Shown: positions 48,137 through 58,310, counted from the stretch's first letter. The stretch: DNA of 64,000 bases from Bacteroidales bacterium (GCA_009777095.1 WRMN01000002.1:62001-126000), one strand, 5' to 3'. Made by a program: numbers and translations. The notes: a model not told the origin generated them from the letters alone.

Positions 48137-48703
48137 ATGGATATAAAAATTATTCAGGAAGCATTATCGGTACTCAAAGCGGGAGGCTTGTTGCTCTATC
48201 CCACCGACACGGTGTGGGGCATAGGCTGCGATGCTGCTAACGAGAAGGCGGTGGAAAAGATATATGCCCTCAAACAGCGAGCCGACAGCAAGAGCCTGAT
48301 TGTGCTGGCCGACGGTATAAGCATGGTGGAACGCTATGTGCAAAAAGTTCCCGATACGGCTTATATGCTGATAGAAGTAAGCGACAAGCCGCTTACCATT
48401 ATTTACCCCGCTGCAACAGGCTTAGCTTCCAATGTGGCAGCCGCCGACGGCAGCGTTGCCATTCGCATTGTTAATCACCCTTTTTGTAAGGAACTGCTGC
48501 GGCAATTCAAAAGGCCCTTAGTATCGACCTCTGCAAATATTTCCGACGAAAAAACACCGAAGAACTTTGCTGCCATTTCCGACCTTATCAAGCAAGGAGT
48601 AGATTATATTGTACCGACAGCCATGGAACAGGGCGCTACGCAAAAGCCTTCTTCCATTATCAAGCTCGGACTACGCAATGAAATTCAAATTATCCGCGAA
48701 TAA
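48137..48703 (+). CDS. Sua5/YciO/YrdC-family protein, threonylcarbamoyl-AMP synthase
   Basis: 188 residues from the ATG at 48137; a TTG at 48128 is less likely. The fold is shown by LLLYPTDTVWGIGCDA, LKQRADSKSLIVL, DKPLTIIYPAATGL, VAIRIVNHPFC and RPLVSTSANISDEKTP. The family makes threonylcarbamoyl-AMP for tRNA t6A modification; the conserved Lys/Arg/Ser/Asn set supports the TsaC/Sua5 reaction, though YciO paralogues cannot be excluded. Confidence 0.88.
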   Translation: MDIKIIQEALSVLKAGGLLLYPTDTVWGIGCDAANEKAVEKIYALKQRADSKSLIVLADGISMVERYVQKVPDTAYMLIEVSDKPLTIIYPAATGLASNVAAADGSVAIRIVNHPFCKELLRQFKRPLVSTSANISDEKTPKNFAAISDLIKQGVDYIVPTAMEQGATQKPSSIIKLGLRNEIQIIRE

Positions 48704-48747
48704 CCCTCGCAATGACACTTGAACTTTGAACTTTAAACTCACATAAC

Positions 48748-50235
48748 ATGCACAGCTATCAAATTACACCTAACGCACTCACCTTAGAAGCTTTACAGCA
48801 ACTATTCGAAACACCGCATAAGATTGTTTTATCGGATATATCGCGACAAAAAATACAGCATTGCCGCAGTTACCTTGACAGAAAAATGGAAACACAGTCG
48901 GAGCCTGTTTACGGTGTTACCACCGGTTTCGGTTCTTTGTGCAACAAATCAATATCGCGGGAAGAATTGGGCAGGTTGCAGGAAAATTTAGTCATGTCAC
49001 ATGCCTGCAGCGTGGGTACAGAAGTAGCATCGGAGGTAGTAAAATTCATGCTCTTGCTCAAGGCTCATGCCCTTTCTTTAGGCTACAGCGGGGCGCAGCT
49101 CATTACCATTGAGCGCATACTCGACTTCTACAATAACGACATTATACCCGTGGTGTATGACCGCGGCTCTTTAGGCGCCAGTGGTGATTTAGCGCCTTTA
49201 GCCAATCTTTTCCTGCCGCTTATCGGCAAGGGGGAAGTGTATTTTCAAGGCAAAAAATCTCCTGCAAGCGAGGTGTTGAAACATTTCGGTTGGGAGCCTG
49301 TGGCGCTGCAATCCAAGGAAGGCTTGGCTCTGCTTAACGGCACACAGTTTATGAGCGCCCACGGCGTTGTTGCCTTGCTAAAGCTCACCCGCCTGATGAA
49401 ATGGGCAGATACGATAGGCGCCTTGTCGTTGGAGGCCTTCGACGGCCGCGTGGAACCTTTCGATGCCCGCCTGCATCAGATACGTCCGCATCAAGGACAA
49501 ATAGCTACAGCTACCGCATTGCGGAATATTCTTAAAGACAGCGAGCTTATCAGTCGCTCGAAAAAACATGTACAAGACCCTTACTCCTTCCGCTGTATGC
49601 CGCAGGTGCATGGAGCGGTAAAGGATTGTTTCAATTATGTAATCGGCGTGGTATTGACCGAAGTTAATTCGGTAACCGACAATCCTATTGTGTTCCCTGA
49701 TGATGATGCAGTAATTTCGGGAGGTAATTTCCACGGACAACCTTTGGCTTTAGCTTACGACTTCATGGCTATAGCCCTGACACAACTCGGTAATATTTCG
49801 GAGCGCCGCACGGCACAACTGATTCTCGGCTTACGCGGCTTGCCCGAATACCTGATTGCCGAATCAGGCCTCAACTCAGGCTTTATGATTCCGCAATATG
49901 CAGCGGCAGCCTTGGTTAATCAAAACAAAACCTACAGCCACCCCTCGTCGGTCGATTCCATTGTGTCGTCGAACGGACAGGAAGACCATGTGAGCATGGG
50001 GGGCAATGCGGCCACCAAATTGTTGAAAATTCTTGAAAACGTGGAATACATCTTGGCTATTGAGCTGATGAATGCGGCACAGGCTATGGAATTTCGCCGC
50101 CCAGCCAAAACCTCGCCTGTACTGGAGCAATTATTGGAAAAATTCACTAAAGAAGTCGCTTTCCTCTCCGAAGACAGGGTAATGTACGTCGATATACAAA
50201 AGGCCAAGGCGTTTATTGAGAAGGCGCTTATCTAA
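48748..50235 (+). CDS. hutH: Aromatic amino acid lyase, histidine ammonia-lyase type
   Basis: 495 residues. The MIO cofactor forms from Ala144-Ser145-Gly146 in GSLGASGDLAPLANL. Other signatures are YGVTTGFGSL, LQENLVMSHACSVG (the SHA-type histidine ammonia-lyase selector), LLNGTQFMSA and SVTDNPIVFPDD. The reaction expected is L-histidine to urocanate and ammonia. No hutU, hutI or ftcD are adjacent, so the gene is an orphan here, and tyrosine or phenylalanine as substrate remains possible. Confidence 0.85.
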   Translation: MHSYQITPNALTLEALQQLFETPHKIVLSDISRQKIQHCRSYLDRKMETQSEPVYGVTTGFGSLCNKSISREELGRLQENLVMSHACSVGTEVASEVVKFMLLLKAHALSLGYSGAQLITIERILDFYNNDIIPVVYDRGSLGASGDLAPLANLFLPLIGKGEVYFQGKKSPASEVLKHFGWEPVALQSKEGLALLNGTQFMSAHGVVALLKLTRLMKWADTIGALSLEAFDGRVEPFDARLHQIRPHQGQIATATALRNILKDSELISRSKKHVQDPYSFRCMPQVHGAVKDCFNYVIGVVLTEVNSVTDNPIVFPDDDAVISGGNFHGQPLALAYDFMAIALTQLGNISERRTAQLILGLRGLPEYLIAESGLNSGFMIPQYAAAALVNQNKTYSHPSSVDSIVSSNGQEDHVSMGGNAATKLLKILENVEYILAIELMNAAQAMEFRRPAKTSPVLEQLLEKFTKEVAFLSEDRVMYVDIQKAKAFIEKALI

Positions 50236-50267
50236 TGATAGTTTATCATGTACTAAATAATTTTTGT

Positions 50268-50275
50268 TACCTTTG
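50268..50275 (+). promoter_or_regulatory. -7 promoter box of asnS
   Basis: TACCTTTG matches TAnnTTTG, 21 bases before the ATG at 50297. A short AT-rich hairpin, ATGATA/TATCAT, at 50235-50249 lies between the previous stop and the promoter. Confidence 0.6.
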
Positions 50276-50296
50276 CAGGCTAAATGATGATTTTTT

Positions 50297-51691
50297 ATGA
50301 AAACTCTTGGAAGAACCAAAATTGCTGAATTATTGAAAAGCGCTACCGGCGCTACCGTAACCGTTAAAGGCTGGGTGCGCAGCAAGCGCGGAAACAAACA
50401 GATTGCCTTCATCGCCTTGAATGACGGTTCTACCATTCATAATATCCAAGTAGTGGTTGACCTTGCCAAGATTTCGGAAGAAGAACTGAAACAGGTAACT
50501 ACCGGCGCCTGCCTTCGCGTTACAGGTCAATTAGTAGCATCGCAGGGAAGCGGCCAACCGGTGGAAATACAAGCCGATGAAATTGAAATTTACGGCGTTG
50601 CCGATACGGAAAGCTACCCGCTGCAAAAGAAGGGGCACACCCTCGAATTTTTGCGCGAGATAGCCCACCTGCGCCCGCGCACCAACACTTTCGGCGCTGT
50701 TTTACGCATTCGCCACGCTATGGCTTTTGCCATTCATAAATATTTTAACGACAAAGGCTTCTTTTATATTCACACGCCAATAATCACTGCATCTGACGCA
50801 GAGGGCGCCGGCGCAATGTTTCAAGTGTCCACCTTAGATATGAACAACCCTCCGAAAGATGAAAAAGGCGCTATTGACTACAGCAAGGATTTCTTCGGAA
50901 AACAGGCCAGTCTCACCGTGAGCGGGCAGCTCGAAGGAGAGCTTTGCGCCATGGCCTTAGGCGAAATTTATACCTTCGGACCTACTTTCCGCGCCGAAAA
51001 CAGCAATACTCCGCGCCACCTTGCCGAGTTTTGGATGATTGAACCGGAAATGGCTTTCTATGACATCACAGACAACATGGACCTCGCTGAAGATTTTATT
51101 AAATACCTTGTGCGCTATGCCCTTGAACATTGTATGGACGACCTGAAGTTCCTCAACGAGATGTATGACAAGGAGCTCATTGAACGCTTGCAAGGCGTGT
51201 GCAACACCGAATTTGTGCGCCTTGACTATACCGAAGGGATAGATATTTTATTGAAATCGGGGCGGAAATTTGAATTTCCGGTAGCTTGGGGCGTTGACCT
51301 GCAAAGCGAACACGAGCGTTACTTAGTGGAACAACATTTTAAAAAACCTGTGATTCTCACTAACTATCCCAAGGCGATTAAAGCCTTTTACATGAAACAA
51401 AACGAGGACGGCAAAACCGTTCGCGCCATGGACGTTCTCTTCCCAAAAATCGGTGAAATCATCGGCGGCTCGCAACGTGAAGAAAACTTTGAGAAGTTGA
51501 TGGCACGCATCAAAGAAGACAATATGGACATGACAACCCTCTGGTGGTACCTTGACACTCGCCGCTTCGGTTCGGCCGAGCACAGCGGCTTTGGCTTGGG
51601 CTTCGAGCGCCTGCTCTTGTTTGTTACCGGCATGAGCAATATCCGCGATGTAGTTCCTTTCCCGCGCACGCCTAAAAATGTCGAGTTTTGA
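50297..51691 (+). CDS. asnS: Asparaginyl-tRNA synthetase
   Basis: 464 residues. An N-terminal OB-fold anticodon domain ([20 protein letters not shown]) precedes the class II catalytic core: [22 protein letters not shown] (motif 2) and [21 protein letters not shown] (motif 3), ending [10 protein letters not shown]. The motif [19 protein letters not shown] and length distinguish AsnRS from AspRS. It charges tRNA-Asn in the cytoplasm. The thiL start follows its stop by one base. Confidence 0.97.
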   Translation: MKTLGRTKIAELLKSATGATVTVKGWVRSKRGNKQIAFIALNDGSTIHNIQVVVDLAKISEEELKQVTTGACLRVTGQLVASQGSGQPVEIQADEIEIYGVADTESYPLQKKGHTLEFLREIAHLRPRTNTFGAVLRIRHAMAFAIHKYFNDKGFFYIHTPIITASDAEGAGAMFQVSTLDMNNPPKDEKGAIDYSKDFFGKQASLTVSGQLEGELCAMALGEIYTFGPTFRAENSNTPRHLAEFWMIEPEMAFYDITDNMDLAEDFIKYLVRYALEHCMDDLKFLNEMYDKELIERLQGVCNTEFVRLDYTEGIDILLKSGRKFEFPVAWGVDLQSEHERYLVEQHFKKPVILTNYPKAIKAFYMKQNEDGKTVRAMDVLFPKIGEIIGGSQREENFEKLMARIKEDNMDMTTLWWYLDTRRFGSAEHSGFGLGFERLLLFVTGMSNIRDVVPFPRTPKNVEF

Positions 51692-51692
51692 T

Positions 51693-52718
51693 ATGGCTGC
51701 AAAAGGTACCGATATTGCCGACTTTGGGGCTGTAAAACTCTTAGACCGCATTTCCACCGCTTTTCCTATAAGCCAACCATCAACCGTGAGCGGCATCGGC
51801 AACGACGCTGCGGTAATCAATAACAGTGGTAAACAAACTGTAGCGGCCGCTCAGCTCATGCTCGAAGGCATTCACTTTGACCTCACTTACACTCCACTAA
51901 AGCACTTGGGTTATAAGGCAGTCATAGCCGTCATCAATAAAATTTACGCCATGAATGCCGCACCTGTTCAACTGCTCTTATCCTTAGGCGTTTCTCAACG
52001 TTTTACGGTGGAAGATATTGATGAAATTACCGAAGGCATTGCCGCTGCCTGTAAACGCTATCAGCTCGACTTGGCAGGGGTTGATATTAGCTCATCGTTT
52101 ACAGGACTTACTGTCGGCATAACCGCCGTGGGCGCTGCCGAAGCCGACCAGATTGTTACCCGCAGCGGCGGCAAACCTACCGACCTGCTCTGCCTCTCCG
52201 GCAACCTTGGCGCTGCTTACATGGGATTGCAGTTGCTCAGGCGGGAGAAAACAGTATTTGAAGCCAACAATAATGCCCAACCTCAGTTGGAAGGCTATAA
52301 TTATATTTTACAGCGCTACCTTAAACCTGAGGCTCAGCAAGAGACATTTAACCTGTTGACCAATAATAATATAGTCCCTACAGCTATGATTAGCGCTGTC
52401 AATGGATTAGCTTCCGACACCCTGCAAATTTGTAAGGCCTCTAACTGTGGCGTACGCATTTACTTAGAGCGCTTGCCTATTGCTTCCGAAACCTTCCGTA
52501 TGGCTGAAGAAATGAACTTTGATGCGGTAACAGCCGCACTTAACGGCGGCGACGACTACGAGTTGCTTTTCACCGTTCCGCTGGGCATGCACGAAATTAT
52601 TCAGAAAGAATTACAAGGCGTTGACATCATCGGCCACCTCTGCGATGCTGCTGAGGGCAACTATTTAATTACCCCCGATAATCAAGCTGTTGAACTGAAA
52701 GCGCAGGGGTGGGAATAA
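51693..52718 (+). CDS. thiL: Thiamine-monophosphate kinase
   Basis: 341 residues from the ATG at 51693; another in-frame ATG at 51678 overlaps asnS. AIR-synthase-like ATP-binding fold: GIGNDAAVI near the N-terminus, MLEGIHFDLTYTPLKHLGYK (the metal-binding region), and NGGDDYELLFTV near the C-terminus. It phosphorylates thiamine monophosphate to the diphosphate coenzyme. The usual GGDTTSS segment reads AGVDISSS here, keeping the Asp but changing a glycine to valine. It is probably co-transcribed with asnS. Confidence 0.9.
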   Translation: MAAKGTDIADFGAVKLLDRISTAFPISQPSTVSGIGNDAAVINNSGKQTVAAAQLMLEGIHFDLTYTPLKHLGYKAVIAVINKIYAMNAAPVQLLLSLGVSQRFTVEDIDEITEGIAAACKRYQLDLAGVDISSSFTGLTVGITAVGAAEADQIVTRSGGKPTDLLCLSGNLGAAYMGLQLLRREKTVFEANNNAQPQLEGYNYILQRYLKPEAQQETFNLLTNNNIVPTAMISAVNGLASDTLQICKASNCGVRIYLERLPIASETFRMAEEMNFDAVTAALNGGDDYELLFTVPLGMHEIIQKELQGVDIIGHLCDAAEGNYLITPDNQAVELKAQGWE

Positions 52719-52783
52719 AGGGTAAAAGGTACGGAGGGAATGGGAAGATTTCAACTTTGCATTGTTATATGAAAAATATGTAT

Positions 52784-52791
52784 TATTTTTG
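52784..52791 (+). promoter_or_regulatory. -7 promoter box of the toxin-antitoxin pair
   Basis: TATTTTTG matches TAnnTTTG. It lies 42 bases before the antitoxin ATG at 52834 and inside the longer in-frame extension, supporting the shorter start. Confidence 0.5.
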
Positions 52792-52833
52792 TACAGAAAA
52801 ATTGACATAATTATTTACATAAAATTTGCAATA

Positions 52834-53109
52834 ATGATACTTGTTACAGTTACAGAATTTAGAAACAACCTTAGTAAATACACTGAACTCGCTTTTAAAG
52901 AACGTATTACGCTTAAAAGTAAATTTGGTGTTTTGGAATTGAGTCCGAGTAAAGAAGTTATCCTTAATCCAAGTCCGAGTGGTGATTCTTGGTTTAGCAA
53001 TAAAGCTAATATAAAGGAGTTAAATCGCCGTATTGCTGATATTGAGAGCGGTAAATCAATTCCTATCCCTTGGAAAAAGGCAAAAAAGAATTTGAGGCAT
53101 GAGCTATAA
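52834..53109 (+). CDS. Antitoxin of a type II toxin-antitoxin pair
   Basis: 91 residues from the ATG at 52834. The start MILVTVTEFRNNLSKYTELA is that of Phd/YefM-like DNA-binding antitoxins (TVTEFRNNLSKY). The C-terminal half, with SGDSWFSNKANIKELNRRIA and a basic tail, should wrap the toxin. It overlaps the toxin gene by 11 bases, the usual antitoxin-first, translationally coupled order, and probably represses its own promoter. Confidence 0.85.
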   Translation: MILVTVTEFRNNLSKYTELAFKERITLKSKFGVLELSPSKEVILNPSPSGDSWFSNKANIKELNRRIADIESGKSIPIPWKKAKKNLRHEL

Positions 53110-53374
53110 GGTACTTGTAGATCCCTCTTGCCTTTTAGATATCAAAAGGCATAAACAGGCAGGTAACAGGAAACTTGTATTAAAGATTGAACATCTTATT
53201 TCCGAACTTGCCGAGCATCCCCGAACAGGCACAGGTAAACCCGAACAACTAAAAAATTACACGCAAGAAATATGGTCTCGTAGAATTGATCAAAAGCACA
53301 GGCTTATCTACGAAATCAGAGAACGTGAGCTTATTGTTATTGCCATTGCAGCCTACGGGCACTACAATGATTGA
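53099..53374 (+). CDS. Txe/YoeB-family mRNA interferase toxin
   Basis: 91 residues, RelE superfamily. The conserved core is LAEHPRTGTGKPEQLK, IWSRRIDQKHRLIYEI and the C-terminal AAYGHYND, which supply the Glu, Arg and His of the YoeB active site. The family cleaves mRNA at the ribosome. The pair sits between thiL and a convergent coiled-coil gene, without visible mobile-element ends. Confidence 0.92.
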   Translation: MSYKVLVDPSCLLDIKRHKQAGNRKLVLKIEHLISELAEHPRTGTGKPEQLKNYTQEIWSRRIDQKHRLIYEIRERELIVIAIAAYGHYND

Positions 53375-53415
53375 GCAGCCCGTCTCCTTTGCCCTATTCC
53401 TTTTATCTTGCGTTC

Positions 53416-54297
53416 TTACTTCAGCAACAATTGTCCGGTACCCACTAAATCGCCGCCGGAATAGATATCAACCGTATAGACACCCTTAATGAATTTTTCG
53501 TTGGCGCCGCCGTAGAATACGCAAACCTCAAGGTCCTCGCCTTGGTAATCGATTTCGCGCATATCAGAATAAATCAATTGCTCATTGTCCACCGTAAAAA
53601 AATGCTGTCCCTGCGCCAACAAAATGTTATCGGGGCCTTTTACGCGTATATACACATTGCGGAAGCCGCGCTCGGCGATGCTGTTTTCTACAAACATAAA
53701 ACAGGTCTTAATCTTAGCCACCGATTTAGCCTTATCGGTTGCCTTAGCCTTGGAGGTAATAGCTACCACCTTAATGTCGCGAATTCTCACTACCGCACCT
53801 TTTTCCACCTTTTGGGTCAATTCGTCGGTATGTTTTACCAAGGTTTCGTATTTCTTATCCGTTTCGGCTGCATCATTCCGCGCCCTGATGGTTTCGGCGC
53901 GCAGGGCCTGGTTCAAGGTATTTAACGAGTCGATTTGGCGGACATAACTGCGCATAACATCACGCAGCAAGCCCAACTCCTGTTCATATTGGCGAATTTT
54001 GGCACGGTTGGTTGCCTCCGTTGTTTTCAGGCGTTCAATCAACAGGTCCACCTTTTCGCGCTCCTCAATTAGTCGCAGATTAATGGTGTCGTTAGTAGTT
54101 TGTAAATCATCATATTCAGCCCTCAGTTGTTCCAAATTTAAGGTTAAGCCCTGCTTGTCGGTCGTTAATTCGTCAATCAACTTAGACCTATCCAGCCATA
54201 CATATACAAAAATAGCTATAACTGCCAATAAAACAACGCTTAAAGCTATTGTGATACCCTTAACTGCTTTTCCCGATTGTGTGTGTGTTGTTTCCAT
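53416..54297 (-). CDS. Membrane-anchored coiled-coil protein
   Basis: 293 residues. One N-terminal membrane helix (ITIALSVVLLAVIAIFVYVW, about 15-34) is followed by a long coiled coil (about 35-165, for example LIERLKTTEATNRAKIRQYE and TLVKHTDELTQKVEK). A C-terminal beta-rich domain follows (about 170-293) containing CFMFVENSIAERGFRNVYIR and GVYTVDIYSGGDLVG. This layout recurs in Bacteroidetes without a known function. It has its own promoter box upstream. Confidence 0.75.
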   Translation of the reverse strand: METTHTQSGKAVKGITIALSVVLLAVIAIFVYVWLDRSKLIDELTTDKQGLTLNLEQLRAEYDDLQTTNDTINLRLIEEREKVDLLIERLKTTEATNRAKIRQYEQELGLLRDVMRSYVRQIDSLNTLNQALRAETIRARNDAAETDKKYETLVKHTDELTQKVEKGAVVRIRDIKVVAITSKAKATDKAKSVAKIKTCFMFVENSIAERGFRNVYIRVKGPDNILLAQGQHFFTVDNEQLIYSDMREIDYQGEDLEVCVFYGGANEKFIKGVYTVDIYSGGDLVGTGQLLLK

Positions 54298-54331
54298 ATT
54301 TATGTAAAATTTAGGATACTATATATTTTGA

Positions 54332-54339
54332 CAAAGTTA
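54332..54339 (-). promoter_or_regulatory. -7 promoter box of the coiled-coil gene
   Basis: The minus strand reads TAACTTTG, a match to TAnnTTTG, 35 bases before the ATG at 54297. Confidence 0.55.
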
Positions 54340-54429
54340 CGAAAAATTTCTATACGGTGCTACTACAAAGGTTTTTTACGGTTTTACCGCATCTAATACA
54401 TTCCATACCTTGTTGCAAGCCTCCGAATT

Positions 54430-56064
54430 CTACTCTCTCCTAATCTCCAACTCCGGTGTGTAACGTATTAAAGATGAGCCGGTATTGATAAACCCGCCCT
54501 CAGGGTCATATCGGCGGAATTGATAGTTGCCCTGCAGGAGCTTCGTCTGTAATAAGGAAATACAGTCCCCGAAACGAGGGCCGTAGCGATGTAAGGCAGT
54601 GAGGAAATACCTCATCACATCATAACCTTGAAAAGCATAAGGCGAGGGGTCGGCATTAAAGTCCAGACGATAGCGGGTTACAAAATTTTTAACATCGGCG
54701 TCCGTATAGTCTATAAAAAAAGACGCAACCAAACGTAAATTCAAAGCATGCAAGTAGGAAAGGTCAACTTTTTCAAAAGTACGCCAACGGGCTTGTCCGT
54801 ACAAGGTAATCGGGTACTTAAATCTCGATTGGAGCGGACTGAGATTAGAGATCAAATCGCTTACCAGTGCCTCATTATTCGATGCCACGACCACACGGTT
54901 TTCCTTATCAAGCACTAATTGTTTGTTGATAACATCACGAATTGCAGTTCCTTTCACCACTTTGTAGGGCAAGAGCGACAAGAAACGGCATTCCGACAGG
55001 AGGGACTTATATACGTCGATTAAGGCCTGCTCCTCGCTTTCTTCCTCGTACACTAATATCACATTATCTTTTTCCGACGAAATACCGCTCAACAACTTCA
55101 AATGTTGGCATGTTAAGGAAGGCGGCACCTGAAACAGGTTGGCGTAATCGGGTAATAAGGTTTCGGACTGGGTATCAAGCGGCGATACAATCGAAATATT
55201 GTGTTTAGCGGTATATGGCAATAATTCAGCCAAAGAAGAAGCGTAAATCGGACCAACAATTAAATCCATGTCATTCAATATTTGGCTGTTCATCAAAGTC
55301 CTCAGCGCTTGCGAATCGGGCACGTCCCACACCGATATATCCGTTACAACTCCTTTGTCCTTCATATCTTGCACAGCCATTAAAGCTCCTCCGTAAAACT
55401 CAATAAAATTGTCGGAATTACTACGAATACGCGCTATAGCGCCGGCGGAATCAATAGCCGATTGTTGAAGAAGAACCTGTGCTGAAAGTGGCAGAAGCAG
55501 GGCTACTTGAAAACGAGTTTTTTCAGGATCGTACATGTAAGCTTCGCACTGATTTATATCAGGCAAATTTTCCTCATAACGACAAGCAATCGGAGCTTGC
55601 TCTTCCCTTGTCGGTATTGTTTCGGAAATATCATCTAATGGTTTATATCTATTAGGATTAGGCTGCTGTTCCGAACTTATAGCCGTAACCATACTTACCG
55701 TATCATGGATTACAGGGGCGGGAGTTACCGTTACCGTCGTCGGCGCAGGAGTTGTAACTGTAGTCGGAGTTGTTGCAGGCAAAGTTTTACCGGCTTGCTG
55801 CGGAATCTGTAAAAACATTCCTTCCTGTAAACCGATTCCTTTTACTTGCGGGTTATACCGATGAATTTCGTCCTGCGTTACGCCATATACCCTGCTGATA
55901 GAATAAAGCGTTTGGCCTTTCAATACATGATGTACATAAAATACCTTGCCTTGAATTTTCACTAACTCCGTAGAGATGTCCACAGGAACAGGTTGTACAG
56001 TCTGAGCTAACACCGCACTAAAGGGTAATAACAAAAGAAAAACAATAAAAATTTTACATTTCAT
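54430..56064 (-). CDS. LysM domain fused to a periplasmic-binding-protein-like domain
   Basis: 544 residues from the ATG at 56064 (ATG at 56076 is an alternative that adds four residues before the signal peptide MKCKIFIVFLLLLPFSAVLA). A LysM domain (about 33-80, VLKGQTLYSISRVYGVTQDE) is followed by a Thr/Pro-rich linker (about 84-115) and then a type I periplasmic-binding fold (FQVALLLPLSAQ, DLIVGPIYASSLAELLPY, NISIVSPLDTQSE, YAFQGYDVMRYFL). Such a fusion resembles the LpoA-like regulators of peptidoglycan synthases in general plan; that role is speculation. It follows purC on the same strand. Confidence 0.85.
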   Translation of the reverse strand: MKCKIFIVFLLLLPFSAVLAQTVQPVPVDISTELVKIQGKVFYVHHVLKGQTLYSISRVYGVTQDEIHRYNPQVKGIGLQEGMFLQIPQQAGKTLPATTPTTVTTPAPTTVTVTPAPVIHDTVSMVTAISSEQQPNPNRYKPLDDISETIPTREEQAPIACRYEENLPDINQCEAYMYDPEKTRFQVALLLPLSAQVLLQQSAIDSAGAIARIRSNSDNFIEFYGGALMAVQDMKDKGVVTDISVWDVPDSQALRTLMNSQILNDMDLIVGPIYASSLAELLPYTAKHNISIVSPLDTQSETLLPDYANLFQVPPSLTCQHLKLLSGISSEKDNVILVYEEESEEQALIDVYKSLLSECRFLSLLPYKVVKGTAIRDVINKQLVLDKENRVVVASNNEALVSDLISNLSPLQSRFKYPITLYGQARWRTFEKVDLSYLHALNLRLVASFFIDYTDADVKNFVTRYRLDFNADPSPYAFQGYDVMRYFLTALHRYGPRFGDCISLLQTKLLQGNYQFRRYDPEGGFINTGSSLIRYTPELEIRRE

Positions 56065-56085
56065 AATTACTCGCATAATATTATT

Positions 56086-57039
56086 TTAAAGCAAACGCGC
56101 CAACATGTTTTGCACATTTGTTTCTATTCTCTCATAAATATTTTCCGTATAGGAAGCCCGAACAAACGGCTCTCCCAAAATATTCTCATACAATTCAATA
56201 TAACGTTCGGTAATGCCGTTCACCACTTCATCGGTCATTATCGGCGCCTCTTGTTCGGGTTGGCCGGAAAAGCCGTTAGCCATCAACCATTCGCGTACAA
56301 ACTCTTTCGATAATTGACGTTGCTGTTCGCCTTTGGCAAAACGTTCGGCATAACCTTCAGCATAAAAATAGCGGGAAGAATCGGGAGTGTGAATTTCGTC
56401 AATCAGATAAATCTTTCCGTCTCTTTTGCCGAATTCATATTTGGTATCTACCAATATCAAACCTCGTTCTTTGGCCATTTGTGTGCCTCGCAGGAACAAC
56501 TCCATCGCATATTTTTCGAGTAGCGCATAATCCTCGGCAGTAACCAATCCCTTCTTTAAAATTTCTTCTTTCGAAATATCCTCATCGTGCATGCCTTGTT
56601 CAGCCTTGGTGGTAGGCGTAATAATCGGCTGTTCAAAAGCCTGATGTTCGCGCATGCCTTCCGGAATTTTTATGCCGCAAATTTCACGTATGCCCGATTT
56701 GTAGGTGCGCCAAGCGCTTCCGGTAAGGTAGCCGCGCACAATCATTTCTATGGGAAAAGGCTCGCAACGATAGCCTACCGTTACCATAGGGTCGGGTGAA
56801 GCAATACGCCAGTTAGGAACAATATCGACTGTTGCATCTAAAAATTTGGCGGCAATTTGGTTTAACACTTGTCCTTTATAAGGAATGCCCTTGGACAGCA
56901 CCACATCAAAAGCCGATATGCGGTCGGTAACTACCATAACCATATATTTATTATCAATGGTATATACATCACGTACCTTTCCTACGTATTTTTCCGTTTG
57001 ATTTGCAAAGTGAAAATTTGTTGCCGTTATTGCTTTCAT
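56086..57039 (-). CDS. purC: Phosphoribosylaminoimidazole-succinocarboxamide synthase
   Basis: 317 residues, the longer SAICAR synthetase type. It joins CAIR and aspartate with ATP in purine synthesis. Motifs: [12 protein letters not shown] and [20 protein letters not shown] at the N-terminus, [18 protein letters not shown], and [20 protein letters not shown] followed by HTPDSSRYF. It lies between a CapA-family gene and the LysM gene, all on the minus strand. Confidence 0.96.
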   Translation of the reverse strand: MKAITATNFHFANQTEKYVGKVRDVYTIDNKYMVMVVTDRISAFDVVLSKGIPYKGQVLNQIAAKFLDATVDIVPNWRIASPDPMVTVGYRCEPFPIEMIVRGYLTGSAWRTYKSGIREICGIKIPEGMREHQAFEQPIITPTTKAEQGMHDEDISKEEILKKGLVTAEDYALLEKYAMELFLRGTQMAKERGLILVDTKYEFGKRDGKIYLIDEIHTPDSSRYFYAEGYAERFAKGEQQRQLSKEFVREWLMANGFSGQPEQEAPIMTDEVVNGITERYIELYENILGEPFVRASYTENIYERIETNVQNMLARLL

Positions 57040-57062
57040 TGTATAAAAAATTTGATATAAGT

Positions 57063-58148
57063 TTATTTATCTTCTTCAACAGGCCCTTTATTCGCTTTAG
57101 TATATAAAGTACGCATAGCCGACAGGGCTTTTATCATTTTTCTGTAATGCGCAGCATCGGTAAAAAATTCCTGATTATTTTCATATTCGGCAGCAGGCAG
57201 TACATAGAAACGCCGCCGACCCTCCTCTTGTGGTTTGTAAGTAAAAGTATAAGTGTAGCCCGTATGGTCAATTATGATGCTATTGTTATGTTTTATCAAA
57301 CGAATATTGACTAAGGCGCCGATATCCGTATTCACTGCTGTCATATTCGAAATAAAATTTCCCAAAGAATACACCACTACCGTTGCTATGGTCGAATCGG
57401 CGGCATACAGCAATTCTATTGGCTGCAAGACATGAGGGTGGCTGCCGATAATCAGCCGCACTCCGTTACGCGCCAAAAATTCGGCTAAGTTGCGCTGCGC
57501 TTTATTCGGGTAAAGTTGATATTCATCTCCCCAATGGAGCGCAACAGCAATAATATCGGGTTGCAGCGCTTTTGCGATTTCAATATCGGCTAAGATTTGC
57601 ACCGTATCAATAAGGTTTACTACAGTGGGCTTCGGTATGGGGAGGCCGTTCGTTCCATAAGTATAATTCAACAATGCCAGTTCAAAATTATTTTTGGACA
57701 ACAATAAAGGGGTGGCTTTACGGCGGCTCAGACTGTCGTAAAACGTTCCGGTATGCAAGAAACACAAGCTGTCCAATATTTGCAGCGTACGTTCCACGCC
57801 TTTTTTTCCCTTGTCGCAGGAATGATTATTAGCAGTGAGCAGCACATCAACCCCTGCTCGTTGCAGCGCTTCTGCTAAGGCATCGGGAGCGCAGAATTGC
57901 GGATACCCGCTGTAAGGCTCGCCTGCCAACGTTACCTCCAGATTGGCTACTGTAATGTCTGCAGCCGACAAGTAGGAAGAGATGTAAGCAAAACAATTGT
58001 CTAACTGATAACCATCGGCGGTTTTAGCGCTGTTGATCTGGGTTTGGTGCATCATCACATCGCCCACAAATGTCAGGGTCAAAGTATCCTGTGCCAATAA
58101 GCAACTTGATAATATAAGCAATAGTATAGTAATCTTTAGCTTTCTCAT
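57063..58148 (-). CDS. CapA-family (metallophosphatase-fold) protein
   Basis: 361 residues. A signal peptide ([16 protein letters not shown], possibly a lipobox at SSC) leads to a calcineurin-like fold of the poly-gamma-glutamate capsule CapA type: [58 protein letters not shown] and [14 protein letters not shown] hold the metal ligands. No capB/capC partners are nearby, so a capsule function is not supported; many Bacteroidetes have such stand-alone proteins. Confidence 0.9.
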   Translation of the reverse strand: MRKLKITILLLILSSCLLAQDTLTLTFVGDVMMHQTQINSAKTADGYQLDNCFAYISSYLSAADITVANLEVTLAGEPYSGYPQFCAPDALAEALQRAGVDVLLTANNHSCDKGKKGVERTLQILDSLCFLHTGTFYDSLSRRKATPLLLSKNNFELALLNYTYGTNGLPIPKPTVVNLIDTVQILADIEIAKALQPDIIAVALHWGDEYQLYPNKAQRNLAEFLARNGVRLIIGSHPHVLQPIELLYAADSTIATVVVYSLGNFISNMTAVNTDIGALVNIRLIKHNNSIIIDHTGYTYTFTYKPQEEGRRRFYVLPAAEYENNQEFFTDAAHYRKMIKALSAMRTLYTKANKGPVEEDK

Positions 58149-58270
58149 TAGGCCGTGAAGTTACGATTTTTTTATTTTTCAGCATAATTTTTTTTTATTT
58201 TTTTGAGTTATTAACAATGGGGCGTTGATAAATCGTTGTGAGTACTGAAACTTTTATAGGATAATGTATT

Positions 58271-58278
58271 TACCTTTG
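58271..58278 (+). promoter_or_regulatory. -7 promoter box of the SPOR lipoprotein gene
   Basis: TACCTTTG matches TAnnTTTG, 32 bases before the ATG at 58311. Confidence 0.6.
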
Positions 58279-58310
58279 TTCTTTATTATTACGTTTAATA
58301 TCATTAAATT

